NCBI GenBank assembly: GCA_035630195.1
Contig: DASQLD010000188.1
Coordinates: 1 to 23,306 of the forward strand
Origin: DASQDN01 sp035630195
GTDB taxonomy: Bacteria > Acidobacteriota > Terriglobia > Bryobacterales > Bryobacteraceae
Length of the DNA: 23,306 bases
Direction of reading: 5' to 3'
Shown: positions 1 to 7,757 of the stretch, in pieces
Layout: the number at the start of each line of letters is the position of its first letter
Numbering within the stretch: position 1 is the stretch's first letter
The notes under the pieces: generated by a model
Seen by the model: only the letters and a program-made list of their open reading frames with translations
What the model was told of the DNA's origin: nothing
Databases searched by the model: none
Translations under genes and position numbers: made by a program

Positions 1-825
1 AAACCTTCCGTCAACCCGAAGTATGGCAAGTTGCCAGGGAATTTCACCGTCACGCACTATCCATCCATCTATGTCTTCCTCCCGCCAAAAGAGAAAGCAA
101 CCGGAGCTGCGATGGTCGTTGCTCCGGGTGGGGGTCACAGGCAACTTGTGATGGAGAAAGAAGGCTGGGAAGTGGCGGATTGGCTCAATGAGCGCGGCAT
201 TGCGGCCATCGTCCTTAAATACAGGCTCTCGCGCATCCAAGGCTCGAAATATACGCTAGCAAAGGAGCCGTACCTCGACTCCGTGCGAGCCATCCGGCTT
301 GTACGGAGTCGCGCCGGCGAATGGGGTATCGATCCTGCGCGCATCGGCTTTATCGGATTCTCTGCCGGAGGGGAAGTAGCCGGTATGATCGGGTTAAAGT
401 ACGACGCCGGTAACGCGTCGGACGCAGATCCCATCGAGCGAGTGAGTTCTCGTCCTGACTTCAACGTTCTGATTTACCCGTTCTATCGGCCGGGATCGGC
501 GCCATTCCGTCCCGGAACCCCACCCGAACCGCGCGTTCCACTGGCGCTGACACCCATTGTTAACAATGAGCAGTTTCCAGTACCGGACGGCGCTCCGCCG
601 GTCTTTATGATCTGCACGACGGACGACCCATCGCACGTAGTGCCTACTGTGCAGTTCTACCTGGAGTTGCAAGCGCGAAAAGTGCCGACCGAGATGCATA
701 TCTACGAATACGGTGAGCACGGCTTTGGTCTCCGCGCGACGAAGAAGCCGGGCTCGCCAGTCGAAAGCTGGCCCATGCGCATGATGGAGTGGCTTGCGTC
801 ACGTGGTCTAATCAAGTCCTCTTAG
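1..825 (+). CDS. Alpha/beta hydrolase, BD-FAE/acetyl-esterase type (5' end outside the window)
   Basis: The frame is open from base 1 (reading KPSVNPKYGK...), so the gene begins upstream; the first start-like codon, TTG at 31, lies inside the protein. Visible serine-hydrolase landmarks are an oxyanion-type glycine run (VVAPGGGHRQL), a nucleophile elbow GFSAGG near residue 120 of the visible part, an acidic residue in CTTDDPSH, and the terminal histidine in GEHGFGL. This order (GGG, GxSxGG, D, H) is that of small carbohydrate esterases and xylan/pectin acetyl-esterase-like hydrolases, which are usually exported; the signal peptide would lie outside the window. Substrate cannot be read from the sequence. 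The gene ends cleanly with TAG at 823-825. It is followed by decayed sequence, so it has no operon partner downstream. Confidence 0.85.
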   Translation, partial: KPSVNPKYGKLPGNFTVTHYPSIYVFLPPKEKATGAAMVVAPGGGHRQLVMEKEGWEVADWLNERGIAAIVLKYRLSRIQGSKYTLAKEPYLDSVRAIRLVRSRAGEWGIDPARIGFIGFSAGGEVAGMIGLKYDAGNASDADPIERVSSRPDFNVLIYPFYRPGSAPFRPGTPPEPRVPLALTPIVNNEQFPVPDGAPPVFMICTTDDPSHVVPTVQFYLELQARKVPTEMHIYEYGEHGFGLRATKKPGSPVESWPMRMMEWLASRGLIKSS

Positions 826-1252
826 CTGCCTTGCTTAGGCGCGGAGACTGTTCTCGCAGATCTTCTCCGGCCTGAAAGTCCGGGGAAAGCATGTTCCGGT
901 ATCACCTCGCTGGTGCAACAGCGAACGCAGCGTCCGACGATTTGTTCATACTTCCGTGCGTCTTTCAGACACGTGCGTCTGGCTCCGTTATTTGGGTACA
1001 AGCGCGAGACGGAGCAAGTGCTTGCGAAGCGGCATGAACTATGTCATTTGGCGCCGATATCTTCATGGATGTGGCGTTTACGATGATGGGCAGTTCCAAC
1101 AGTTCTTCGCCCGTTCGCATTTGCCAATCGCCAATTCGAACGTATCAAGAACAGCATTGAGTCGACGCATATCCCCACGATTACCTAGGCCGCTCAGCGA
1201 AAGCGCACAACCAAGCTATCGAAACCTCGACAGGCCGTTTGAAGCAAACGCT
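826..1252. other. Decayed intergenic stretch, no supportable gene
   Basis: Between the hydrolase stop and the VapC remnant there is no ORF with convincing protein character. Short protein-like fragments occur in different frames, for example AFANRQFERIKNSIESTHI on plus near 1117-1172, which suggests old coding DNA broken by frameshifts. I could not match any of them to a family. A VapB antitoxin gene would be expected just upstream of the VapC remnant, but I do not see one. Confidence 0.4.
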
Positions 1253-1432
1253 TTGAGTCCGTTCGTTCTCGATGCATCGATTACAGCCGCCTGGCGCTTC
1301 GAGGATCAGAGCACATCTTATAAAGATGCGGTTCTTCGGACCGTCATCAACGGTGCTGACGTAGTGGCCAGCCCTTCGTTGAAAAACTCCAGAAGTTCGC
1401 AATTACTTTGGATATCGTGACTTGTTTCGAGG
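1253..1432 (+). pseudogene. VapC-like PIN-domain toxin remnant with internal deletion
   Basis: From TTG at 1253 the frame reads SPFVLDASITAAWRFEDQ, followed by STSYKDAVLRTVINGADVV. This is the N-terminal part of VapC-type PIN ribonucleases (F/YVLDAS-x-x-x-AW-x-xE pattern), including the first catalytic Asp (LDAS) and the first Glu of the family. The match ends at about 1380, where the conserved WPLEVANAL-type helix should follow. A neighbouring frame from about 1377 reads FVEKLQKFAITLDIVT, which resembles the stretch normally about 30 residues further on. It then runs into the end of accC. The sequence therefore shows an N-terminus, a missing middle, a short later piece and no C-terminal Asp residues. 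A functional toxin is very unlikely, and no antitoxin gene was found. VapC assignment comes from motif recognition only. Confidence 0.65.
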
Positions 1433-2776
1433 TTACTTCTTGAAATAGTCGTTCAGGAAGTGCGTCGTCAGGTCGCCTGCCACGAAGCGTGGGTCGCGCA
1501 AGATGCGTTGATGTAGAGGAATCGACGTGTGTATACCCTCGACAACGAACATATCGAGAGCTCGCTTCATGCGCTCGATCGCCTCGGTTCGATCTGTCCC
1601 ATGCACAATGAGCTTCGCAACCAGTGAATCGTAATAGGGCGGGACGGTCGCTTCGGCGTAGACAGCCGTGTCAACGCGCACGCCGATTCCGCCGGGAAGG
1701 TTCAGACCGGTTATTTTGCCGGGTGACGGAACGAACGTTTCGGGATGCTCGGCATTGATGCGACATTCAATCGCGTGGCCGCGAATCGTAATGGGCTGCG
1801 GCAGGATGTCGGTGAGACGCGCTCCGTCGGCAATCAGGATCTGCGACTTGACCAGATCGACGCCGGTGATAGCTTCGGTGACTGGATGCTCGACTTGAAT
1901 GCGGGCGTTCACTTCAATGAAGTAAAGGTTACCCTTTTCGTCCATCAGGAATTCGACTGTTCCCGCGTTCGTATAGCCGATGTTCCGCATTGCCTCGCGC
2001 AATTTCGCGATCGTTTTGGCACGCAACTCAGGTGTGACAGCAGGCGAAGGAGCTTCCTCAAGAAGTTTTTGATGCCGCCGCTGGATGGAGCATTCCCTCT
2101 CGCCCAGCACTTCGACATTGCCATGCTGGTCGGCGATGACTTGGAATTCTATGTGGCGCGGCGCTTCGATGAACTTCTCTACGTAAACGTCGGAGGATGA
2201 AAAAGCAGCTCCCGCTTCAGTTTGGGCTTGGGCAAGATTCCCCTCGAGTTCGGATGCGTCACGCACAACGCGCATTCCGCGTCCACCACCGCCGGCAGAA
2301 GCCTTAATGATGACCGGATAGCCTATCTCTTCAGCGAGGGCGAGGGCCTCTTCCGTCGATTTCACTACGCCTTGTGAACCTGGCAGAATCGGGACGCCGG
2401 ACTCCTTCATCGCTTCCCGAGCCAGCTGCTTGAGGCCCATCGTGCGAATCACCTCAGGCTTTGGCCCGACAAAGGCGATTCCCGACGCCTCGCAAACCTC
2501 GGCGAAGTCGGCGTTCTCGCTGAGGAAGCCGTAACCCGGATGGATTGCGTCGACGTTGGTGATCTCTGCCGCGCTTATGACGGACGGAATGTCGAGATAG
2601 CTGCGCGTGCTCTTGGCCGGACCGATACAGATCGCCTCATCGGCAAATCGCACATGGAGTGAATTGCGGTCCGCTTCCGAGTAAACAGCTACGGTACGAA
2701 TCCCGAGATCGCGACACGCGCAGATCACGCGAAGAGCAATCTCGCCGCGATTCGCAATCAGAATTTTTTCGAACAT
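1433..2776 (-). CDS. accC: Biotin carboxylase subunit of acetyl-CoA carboxylase
   Basis: The protein has 447 residues, the usual length for AccC, and starts MFEKILIANRGEIALRVI, the hallmark N-terminus of biotin carboxylases. The N-terminal carboxylase domain is followed by an ATP-grasp domain with the glycine-rich loop ASAGGGGRGMRVV (about residues 160-174) and the catalytic segment EVNARIQVEHPVTE (about 288-301). The C-terminal biotin-carboxylase domain contains the GHAIECRINAE motif. It carboxylates biotin on AccB using ATP and bicarbonate, in the first half-reaction of malonyl-CoA synthesis in the cytoplasm. The ATG lies one base after the accB stop, so the two are almost certainly co-transcribed and co-translated. 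The carboxyltransferase genes accA and accD are not in the window. Confidence 0.98.
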   Translation of the reverse strand: MFEKILIANRGEIALRVICACRDLGIRTVAVYSEADRNSLHVRFADEAICIGPAKSTRSYLDIPSVISAAEITNVDAIHPGYGFLSENADFAEVCEASGIAFVGPKPEVIRTMGLKQLAREAMKESGVPILPGSQGVVKSTEEALALAEEIGYPVIIKASAGGGGRGMRVVRDASELEGNLAQAQTEAGAAFSSSDVYVEKFIEAPRHIEFQVIADQHGNVEVLGERECSIQRRHQKLLEEAPSPAVTPELRAKTIAKLREAMRNIGYTNAGTVEFLMDEKGNLYFIEVNARIQVEHPVTEAITGVDLVKSQILIADGARLTDILPQPITIRGHAIECRINAEHPETFVPSPGKITGLNLPGGIGVRVDTAVYAEATVPPYYDSLVAKLIVHGTDRTEAIERMKRALDMFVVEGIHTSIPLHQRILRDPRFVAGDLTTHFLNDYFKK

Positions 2777-2777
2777 G

Positions 2778-3266
2778 CTACGAAGGCTGAACCGCGAAGA
2801 GAGACTCGCCGTACTCGACCGGTCGACCGTTCTCTACCAACTTGGCAACGATCGTACCGCTGATCTCGCACTCAATCTCGTTCATGAGTTTCATCGATTC
2901 GATGATGCAAAGCACTTGGCCCGGTGTAACGCGATCGCCCACTTTCACGAAGGGCGCGGCGCCCGGTGAACCGGATTCGTAGAACGTTCCAACGATGGGC
3001 GACTTCACGTAGGCAGATTCAACTTCGATCGCGGGAGCCGCGGGTGTATTCGGCGTCGGGCTGCCATGGGTTGCCGGCGCCGCCCCGTGCGCCACGTGAG
3101 CTGCCAAGGGTGCGGCTACCGGAGCGCTCGGTGCGGCCGCATACTCCTGAACAGGCGACGTGGAGCGCCTGATGCGTACGCGATTCTCACCGCGTTGCAC
3201 TTCCAGCTCGGCAATTCCACTCTCATTGACAACTTGAATTAGTTCTTTAATTTCGTCGACAGTCAT
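2778..3266 (-). CDS. accB: Biotin carboxyl carrier protein of acetyl-CoA carboxylase
   Basis: This 162-residue protein has the standard AccB layout. An N-terminal segment (MTVDEIKELIQVVNESG, about 1-35) precedes a flexible Ala/Pro/His-rich linker (about 40-80) and a C-terminal biotinyl domain (about 82-162). The domain contains the biotinylation motif ESMKLMNEIE with the acceptor lysine at residue 126, and the thumb-type insertion FYESGSPGAAPF typical of bacterial AccB. It carries carboxybiotin between AccC and the carboxyltransferase. It starts with ATG at 3266, 7 bases after the peptidase stop, with no strong ribosome-binding site, which suggests translational coupling. accC follows after one base. 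Confidence 0.97.
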   Translation of the reverse strand: MTVDEIKELIQVVNESGIAELEVQRGENRVRIRRSTSPVQEYAAAPSAPVAAPLAAHVAHGAAPATHGSPTPNTPAAPAIEVESAYVKSPIVGTFYESGSPGAAPFVKVGDRVTPGQVLCIIESMKLMNEIECEISGTIVAKLVENGRPVEYGESLFAVQPS

Positions 3267-3273
3267 TATGGCG

Positions 3274-4344
3274 CTAGATGATCGTTAATTCTTTTGGGGT
3301 GGGCGTCAGGATCTCGCATCCTGTTTCGGTCACCAAGACCGTATCTTCGATGCGGACTCCGCCGACGCCTTCAATATACGCGCCCGGTTCGATTGTGATT
3401 ACCATACCCGCTTCAAGATAAGTCGCATCTCGCTTTCCGAGCCTGGGAGTTTCGTGAATCTCCAGCCCTAGACCATGGCCGGTTGAGTGCACGAAGTATT
3501 TGTCAAACCCGTGCGCTTTGAGAACTCTGCGAGCGGCGCGGTCAACATCCCCGCCTTTCACGCCCGGGCGGACAACTTGGATCGCCGCCAATTGTGATTC
3601 CAGAACTGCTTTATACAACTTCCTGGTTTCCGAACCAGGTTTGCCGAGGTGCAACATGCGGGTCATATCGCTGGCGTATCCCGCCTGCATACAACCCATA
3701 TCTATCAATAGTAGCTTATGAATTCTTTCTACCGTGGGCTGGGCGTGCGGCAACGCGGTGCGTAAGCCCGAGGCAACGATTGTCTCGAACGAAGGTTTCT
3801 CTGCCCCGTTCTTCCGCATTCGATATTCGATCTCACCGGCGAGCTCCATTTCAGTGATCCGAGGCTTGATGCGGGAGATTGCCTGAGCGAAAGCTTTCGA
3901 GTTGGTCTCAACCGACCGCCGAATGGCCACTATTTCTGTCCCGGATTTGATCATCCGATGCTTCTCGACCAGACCACTGGTCGGACGAAGCGTAGCGGCG
4001 ACCCCGAGCCGATGTTGAAGTTCCGCATAAGCTCCAAACGTCAGGCGGTTTCGTTCGAAAGCGATGCTTCTCCACCGGCGCGCTTTGAAGATCTTGGCAG
4101 CGGCTTCATAAAGCGATCCGCGTTCGATCTTCACCGTACAATCCGATTCCGTGTTGGCCTGAATCGTGTAGCGCGGGTCGGTCAATAGGGTCGCGTGGCT
4201 CTTCGATAGAAGCAGCAATGCGTTGCTGCCTGTGAAGCCGCTCAGGTACCGGACGTTAGGCAGACCCGAAACGATGAGGACGTCCGCTTTGTGCTCGGGC
4301 AGATCGCGAAGCACGCGCTGTCGCCGTTGAGGATATTCGGTCAT
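3274..4344 (-). CDS. Xaa-Pro peptidase, M24B family (aminopeptidase P/prolidase type)
   Basis: The protein has 356 residues, the length of short bacterial PepQ/YqhT-type enzymes. An N-terminal creatinase-like domain (about 1-130, with NVRYLSGFTGSNALLL) precedes the pita-bread catalytic domain. Metal ligands are visible in order: the two Asp in IDMGCMQAGYASDMTRM, the His in HSTGHGLGLEIHE, the Glu in ITIEPGAY and the Glu in GVRIEDTVLV. It should be a cytoplasmic dimetal peptidase cleaving the bond before or after proline in short peptides. Aminopeptidase P versus prolidase cannot be decided here. Its ATG overlaps the qor-like stop by 4 bases, and accB follows 7 bases downstream. In many bacteria this peptidase is followed by efp and then accB-accC; efp is absent here. 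Confidence 0.93.
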   Translation of the reverse strand: MTEYPQRRQRVLRDLPEHKADVLIVSGLPNVRYLSGFTGSNALLLLSKSHATLLTDPRYTIQANTESDCTVKIERGSLYEAAAKIFKARRWRSIAFERNRLTFGAYAELQHRLGVAATLRPTSGLVEKHRMIKSGTEIVAIRRSVETNSKAFAQAISRIKPRITEMELAGEIEYRMRKNGAEKPSFETIVASGLRTALPHAQPTVERIHKLLLIDMGCMQAGYASDMTRMLHLGKPGSETRKLYKAVLESQLAAIQVVRPGVKGGDVDRAARRVLKAHGFDKYFVHSTGHGLGLEIHETPRLGKRDATYLEAGMVITIEPGAYIEGVGGVRIEDTVLVTETGCEILTPTPKELTII

Positions 4345-5309
4345 GGGATCAGGAGCAGCTTCCCTGTTGTCTTACGACTCTCAAGGTCGCGATGCGCCTG
4401 CTGCGCTTCTCCGAGTGAGTATTCTTTATCTATCCGTATCTTGAGCGATCCGTTTAGAACGGCGGTGAAGAGTTCATCCGAACGCCAGATGAGTTCTTCG
4501 CGCGTTAGCAAGTGATGAGCCAGGCTCGGCCGCGTAAGGAACAGAGAACCTTTCTGATTGAGGATTGAAGGATCCATGGGCGGAACCGGTCCGCTCGATT
4601 GACCAAAGAGCGCCATCGTACCGCGAGGACGAAGTGAATTGAGGCCTTTCTCAAACGTTGTGACACCAACGGAATCATAGATGACATCGACTCCTTTGTT
4701 GTTCGTCAACCGCTTCGTTTCTGCTTCAAAGTCCCGACTTGTGTAAAGAATGACTTCATCGGCGCCGGCCTCGCGCGCCAGCGTAGCCTTTGCTTCCGTC
4801 GATACAGTACCGATCACCCGGGCGCCGGCGGCTTTCGCCAGTTGCGTAATCAACAACCCTGCTCCGCCGGCCGCCGCGTGGACAAGCGCCGTGTCTCCTT
4901 TCTTCAGAGGAAAGGTCGAACGGGTCAGATAATGGGCAGTCATGCCCTGAAGCATCAGAGCCGCGGCTGTTCGGGTCTCGACGCCATCGGGGACGCGGAC
5001 CAGCTTTGCCGCCGGAAGTACAGCGTACTCGGCGTATGAGCCCATGGTCATGGCCCAGGCGACGCGCTCTCCGGGTTTCCATTCGATGACGCGCTCGCCT
5101 ATCTTGTCGACAACACCGGCGCCTTCCATGCCAAGCGTGAAAGGAAGAGGCAGTTTGTAGAGTCCTGTACGGTGATAAACATCGATAAAATTTACGCCGC
5201 ACGCCTCGAGTTTGACGACAACGTCTTCCGGTCCTGGCGAAGGCACATCCACATCCCGAAGTTGAAGCTGATCGGGCCCGCCCGTTTGTTCCACTCGTAT
5301 GGCTTTCAT
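4341..5309 (-). CDS. NADPH:quinone reductase-like medium-chain dehydrogenase (zeta-crystallin type)
   Basis: This 322-residue protein is full length for the Qor family. It starts MKAIRVEQTGGPDQLQLRDV, the typical quinone-oxidoreductase opening. The N-terminal GroES-like domain has GVNFIDVYHRTGLY and GMEGAGVVDKIG and lacks the Cys/His zinc ligands of alcohol dehydrogenases. The Rossmann domain has the nucleotide loop AAAGGAGLLITQLAKAAGARVIG (given here only as a position guide, about residues 147-168). It likely reduces quinones or enones with NADPH in the cytoplasm. It is the first gene of the block leading to accBC: about 200 bases separate it from the upstream gene, and its stop overlaps the peptidase start by 4 bases. 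No clear promoter was recognised in that gap. Physiological substrate is unknown. Confidence 0.9.
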   Translation of the reverse strand: MKAIRVEQTGGPDQLQLRDVDVPSPGPEDVVVKLEACGVNFIDVYHRTGLYKLPLPFTLGMEGAGVVDKIGERVIEWKPGERVAWAMTMGSYAEYAVLPAAKLVRVPDGVETRTAAALMLQGMTAHYLTRSTFPLKKGDTALVHAAAGGAGLLITQLAKAAGARVIGTVSTEAKATLAREAGADEVILYTSRDFEAETKRLTNNKGVDVIYDSVGVTTFEKGLNSLRPRGTMALFGQSSGPVPPMDPSILNQKGSLFLTRPSLAHHLLTREELIWRSDELFTAVLNGSLKIRIDKEYSLGEAQQAHRDLESRKTTGKLLLIP

Positions 5310-5509
5310 GTTTACGCTTCAAGTGTACGAAAAGCCTGCGAGCCACTGGCATTTTTAAGAAGTCTGTGATCGTCTGCTCAGCGTTGACCAGGCCGTCTCT
5401 TCGAGCCCCCGGTGGTGAGGTGGTTCTCACACTTCCCAGGTTGGTTACGGAATCGCAGGCGCCTTTCAATCGCGCATTCAAGCGGAATACGAGACTCCTC
5501 CCGCTCGCT

Positions 5510-6058
5510 TCAAGAAGCAGGCGAACGCAAACGTCGCCGCAAATGCGCAACCGCGGCATAAGCGAGCAGAAACATCAGCGTGAACGGCAATAGCAGAAGG
5601 CGAGTGAGTGTGGGAACCGCCTCGGCGCCTGTGAGGCCCGCTCGGAACAGCACGAAATGGATGATGGTTCGCCAGTTCGTGTACTCGGCCCAGAAGAAAT
5701 CGCCATTCTCGTTGATGACGAAAAGCTTAGCGGGAACCTGAGCAGCGAGCGCCCATTTCCATTTCGTCATGATCGGCAGATCGGCGCAGATGATTCCGAT
5801 CGACCCATAGCCGCGCGTCTTGAGTTCCCGATACAGGCGCGCGCGGCCTTCCTTGCCTTGATAATTTCCCACTTGGAAGACTTCACCCGATTCGGCGCGG
5901 AAAGCCTTCGGAGCCCCGCCGTAACACGTCACCAAATCGATAGATGGATTGTGCGGGTAAAGATTCGGTAAGAGTGTTTCGAAGATCTCGCGTGGACCGC
6001 TTTCTACCAAAACCATGCGCGGAGATCGCGGTCCGCGCGTGCTAAAGAAATATTTCAC
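5510..6058 (-). CDS. Small membrane-anchored protein of unknown function downstream of cimA
   Basis: This 182-residue protein begins at GTG (6056-6058), which overlaps the cimA stop as GTGA, so translation is probably coupled. The start MKYFFSTRGPRSPRMVLVESG and the body (IDLVTCYGG, GYGSIGIICADLPIMTKWKWALAAQ, LFVINENGDFFW) suggest an alternating alpha/beta, Rossmann-like soluble part. One hydrophobic helix lies near the C-terminus (about 153-170, LLLLPFTLMFLLAYAAVA), followed by a basic tail LRRRLR, consistent with a cytoplasmic domain tethered to the membrane. It resembles a conserved hypothetical family I associate with Acidobacteriota, possibly distantly related to glycosyltransferase folds. 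No catalytic motif is recognised and no role is assigned. Confidence 0.8.
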   Translation of the reverse strand: MKYFFSTRGPRSPRMVLVESGPREIFETLLPNLYPHNPSIDLVTCYGGAPKAFRAESGEVFQVGNYQGKEGRARLYRELKTRGYGSIGIICADLPIMTKWKWALAAQVPAKLFVINENGDFFWAEYTNWRTIIHFVLFRAGLTGAEAVPTLTRLLLLPFTLMFLLAYAAVAHLRRRLRSPAS

Positions 6059-7704
6059 ACACCCCAGCCGTAGGCTTCGTGAATCTCGCTATCCTGATGC
6101 GCTCCGTTGCGGTCCGGAACCGGTGCTTCGACGATCTTGCCTGACGCATGAGCGCGTAGCAATTCCAGCCGGATGGCGTCGAGCATCGCTCGCGCGCTGG
6201 CTTGGATCACGTCGTGAGAGATACCTACAGTCGTCCACGTTCGTTCATCATCGGCCCATTCGACAAGCACACGAACCTTGGCGGCGGTACCTCGATTGCC
6301 ATTGAGTACACGCACCTTGTAATCGCGTAGTTTAACTTTGTCGAACCCGGGATAATGCCCAGCAAGGCACTTGCGGAGGGCATTGTGAAGCGCATCGAAC
6401 GGACCCTGTCCACTGCCGGTGGCAGCCCGCAGGTGACCCTGATCATTGACGATGATGCTGGCGACGGCTTCCGATTTCCCTTGTCCGTAAGCCTTCGTTG
6501 CGACATCGAAGCCGACCAGCGAGAAGAATCGCTTATCCGGGAAACGCTCCTGCAGCACCAACAATTCGAAGTTTCCTTCCGCGACTTCGAAATCATACCC
6601 CTGGTGCTCCATCTCTTTGATGTTCTCGAGAAGACGGCGGCGGGCGTCGTCGTCGAGACCCTCAGCAAATCCGTAATGATCGAGTTTGTAGCTTACGTTG
6701 CTGCGCCCGGAGAGATCGCTGAGAAGGACACGCTGGCGATTGCCGATCAGCTCGGGCTGTACATGCTCATAAGTGCTGGCGTCTTTCATTACAGCGCTGA
6801 CGTGCACTCCGCCCTTGTGCGCAAAAGCACTCTTGCCGACGAACGGCTGATCGCCGCGCATCAGCAAATTGGCTCGGTCCGCAATGAATCGAGCGATCGA
6901 GGTCAGTTCCGGCAGGCGGTCACGGCCGACGGTATCGTGACCCATCTTGAGTTCGAGATTCGCGATGATACTGACGATGTTTGCGTTCCCGCATCGCTCG
7001 CCGTAACCATTGATGCAGCCTTGCACGTGAGTCGCGCCTGCCTCGACTGCCATTAAAGTATTTGCTACAGCAGTATCGGAGTCATTGTGGGCATGGATAC
7101 CGACGATTCCACCGAATTTCTCTTTGACGACTTTCACCAGTTCCGCCACGCGATGCGGCAGCGTGCCGCCGTTCGTGTCACACAGGCAAAGGACCGAAGC
7201 GCCATTCTTTTTGGCAGCTTCCAATGTCCGCAGCGCAAAGCTTGGGTTGGAGGCGTATCCATCGAAGAAATGCTCGGCGTCATAGACAACTTCTTTTCCA
7301 TGGGAAACGAGGTACGCGACAGTTTCCCCGATGAGCGCCAGGTTTTCCTCTTCGGTGATCCCTAGCGCGCGCTTCGTATGTAAATCCCAGCTCTTCCCGA
7401 AAATGGAGATCACAGGCGTTCCGGCCTGGACCAGTTCCCTTACGTTCGGATCCTTCTCGACAGGATTGCGCGCAAATCGAGTGGAGCCGAATGCGGTCAG
7501 CTTGGCATGCCGCAGGTTGAGCTCACTCGCGCGTTCGAAGAACTGTTTGTCTTTGGGATTGGATCCCGGCCAGCCGCCTTCGATGTAATCGATCCCCAGG
7601 TCATCGAGCTTCTGCGCAATAGCGAGTTTGTCATCGACGGAAAATGAGACGGATTCACCCTGTGTGCCGTCCCGGAGGGTCGTATCGAAGGTATAGATTT
7701 TCAT
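6055..7704 (-). CDS. cimA: (R)-citramalate synthase (LeuA-related)
   Basis: From ATG at 7704 the protein (549 residues) starts MKIYTFDTTLRDGTQGE. An in-frame GTG at 7713 would add three residues, but the ATG fits the family start better. The TIM barrel carries the metal/substrate motif DTTLRDG, the HxH pair in GIHAHNDSD and the NGYGERCGNANI segment typical of alpha-isopropylmalate/citramalate synthases. FAHKGGVHVSAVMKD and the C-terminal LeuA dimer/regulatory domain (about 400-520) follow. Overall similarity is to the CimA/LeuA3 branch rather than LeuA. It condenses pyruvate with acetyl-CoA to citramalate, opening a threonine-independent route to 2-oxobutyrate and isoleucine. Its place directly after ilvBNC supports this. 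No strong ribosome-binding site precedes the start, and a strong hairpin lies 15 bases upstream. Confidence 0.92.
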   Translation of the reverse strand: MKIYTFDTTLRDGTQGESVSFSVDDKLAIAQKLDDLGIDYIEGGWPGSNPKDKQFFERASELNLRHAKLTAFGSTRFARNPVEKDPNVRELVQAGTPVISIFGKSWDLHTKRALGITEEENLALIGETVAYLVSHGKEVVYDAEHFFDGYASNPSFALRTLEAAKKNGASVLCLCDTNGGTLPHRVAELVKVVKEKFGGIVGIHAHNDSDTAVANTLMAVEAGATHVQGCINGYGERCGNANIVSIIANLELKMGHDTVGRDRLPELTSIARFIADRANLLMRGDQPFVGKSAFAHKGGVHVSAVMKDASTYEHVQPELIGNRQRVLLSDLSGRSNVSYKLDHYGFAEGLDDDARRRLLENIKEMEHQGYDFEVAEGNFELLVLQERFPDKRFFSLVGFDVATKAYGQGKSEAVASIIVNDQGHLRAATGSGQGPFDALHNALRKCLAGHYPGFDKVKLRDYKVRVLNGNRGTAAKVRVLVEWADDERTWTTVGISHDVIQASARAMLDAIRLELLRAHASGKIVEAPVPDRNGAHQDSEIHEAYGWGV

Positions 7705-7719
7705 GACAGTCACAAAATG

Positions 7720-7750
7720 CGAAAGGGCAGGCTCACGCCCTGCCCTTTCG
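7720..7750 (-). terminator. Perfect 12-bp hairpin between ilvC and cimA
   Basis: CGAAAGGGCAGG at 7720-7731 is the exact reverse complement of 7739-7750, with a 7-base loop. On the minus strand the stem is followed by CATTTTGTG, a short T-run. It sits 7 bases after the ilvC stop and 15 bases before the cimA ATG. It could act as a partial intrinsic terminator that lowers cimA expression relative to ilvBNC, or as an mRNA-stabilising 3' structure. The T-run is weak, so read-through is expected. Confidence 0.6.
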
Positions 7751-7757
7751 AGTTCAC

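Noticed and set aside
956..1252. The N-terminal part of a 154-codon open frame on plus
   Set aside because: Only the last third has VapC character; the earlier part is low-similarity sequence and no antitoxin-like fold could be argued.
4756..5559. A 267-codon open frame on minus
   Set aside because: It overlaps the Qor-like gene in another frame and is strongly Arg-rich, which is typical of an out-of-frame reading.
6355..7056. A 233-codon open frame on plus
   Set aside because: It is antisense to cimA; the protein has no recognisable motif and is explained by codon bias of the real gene.
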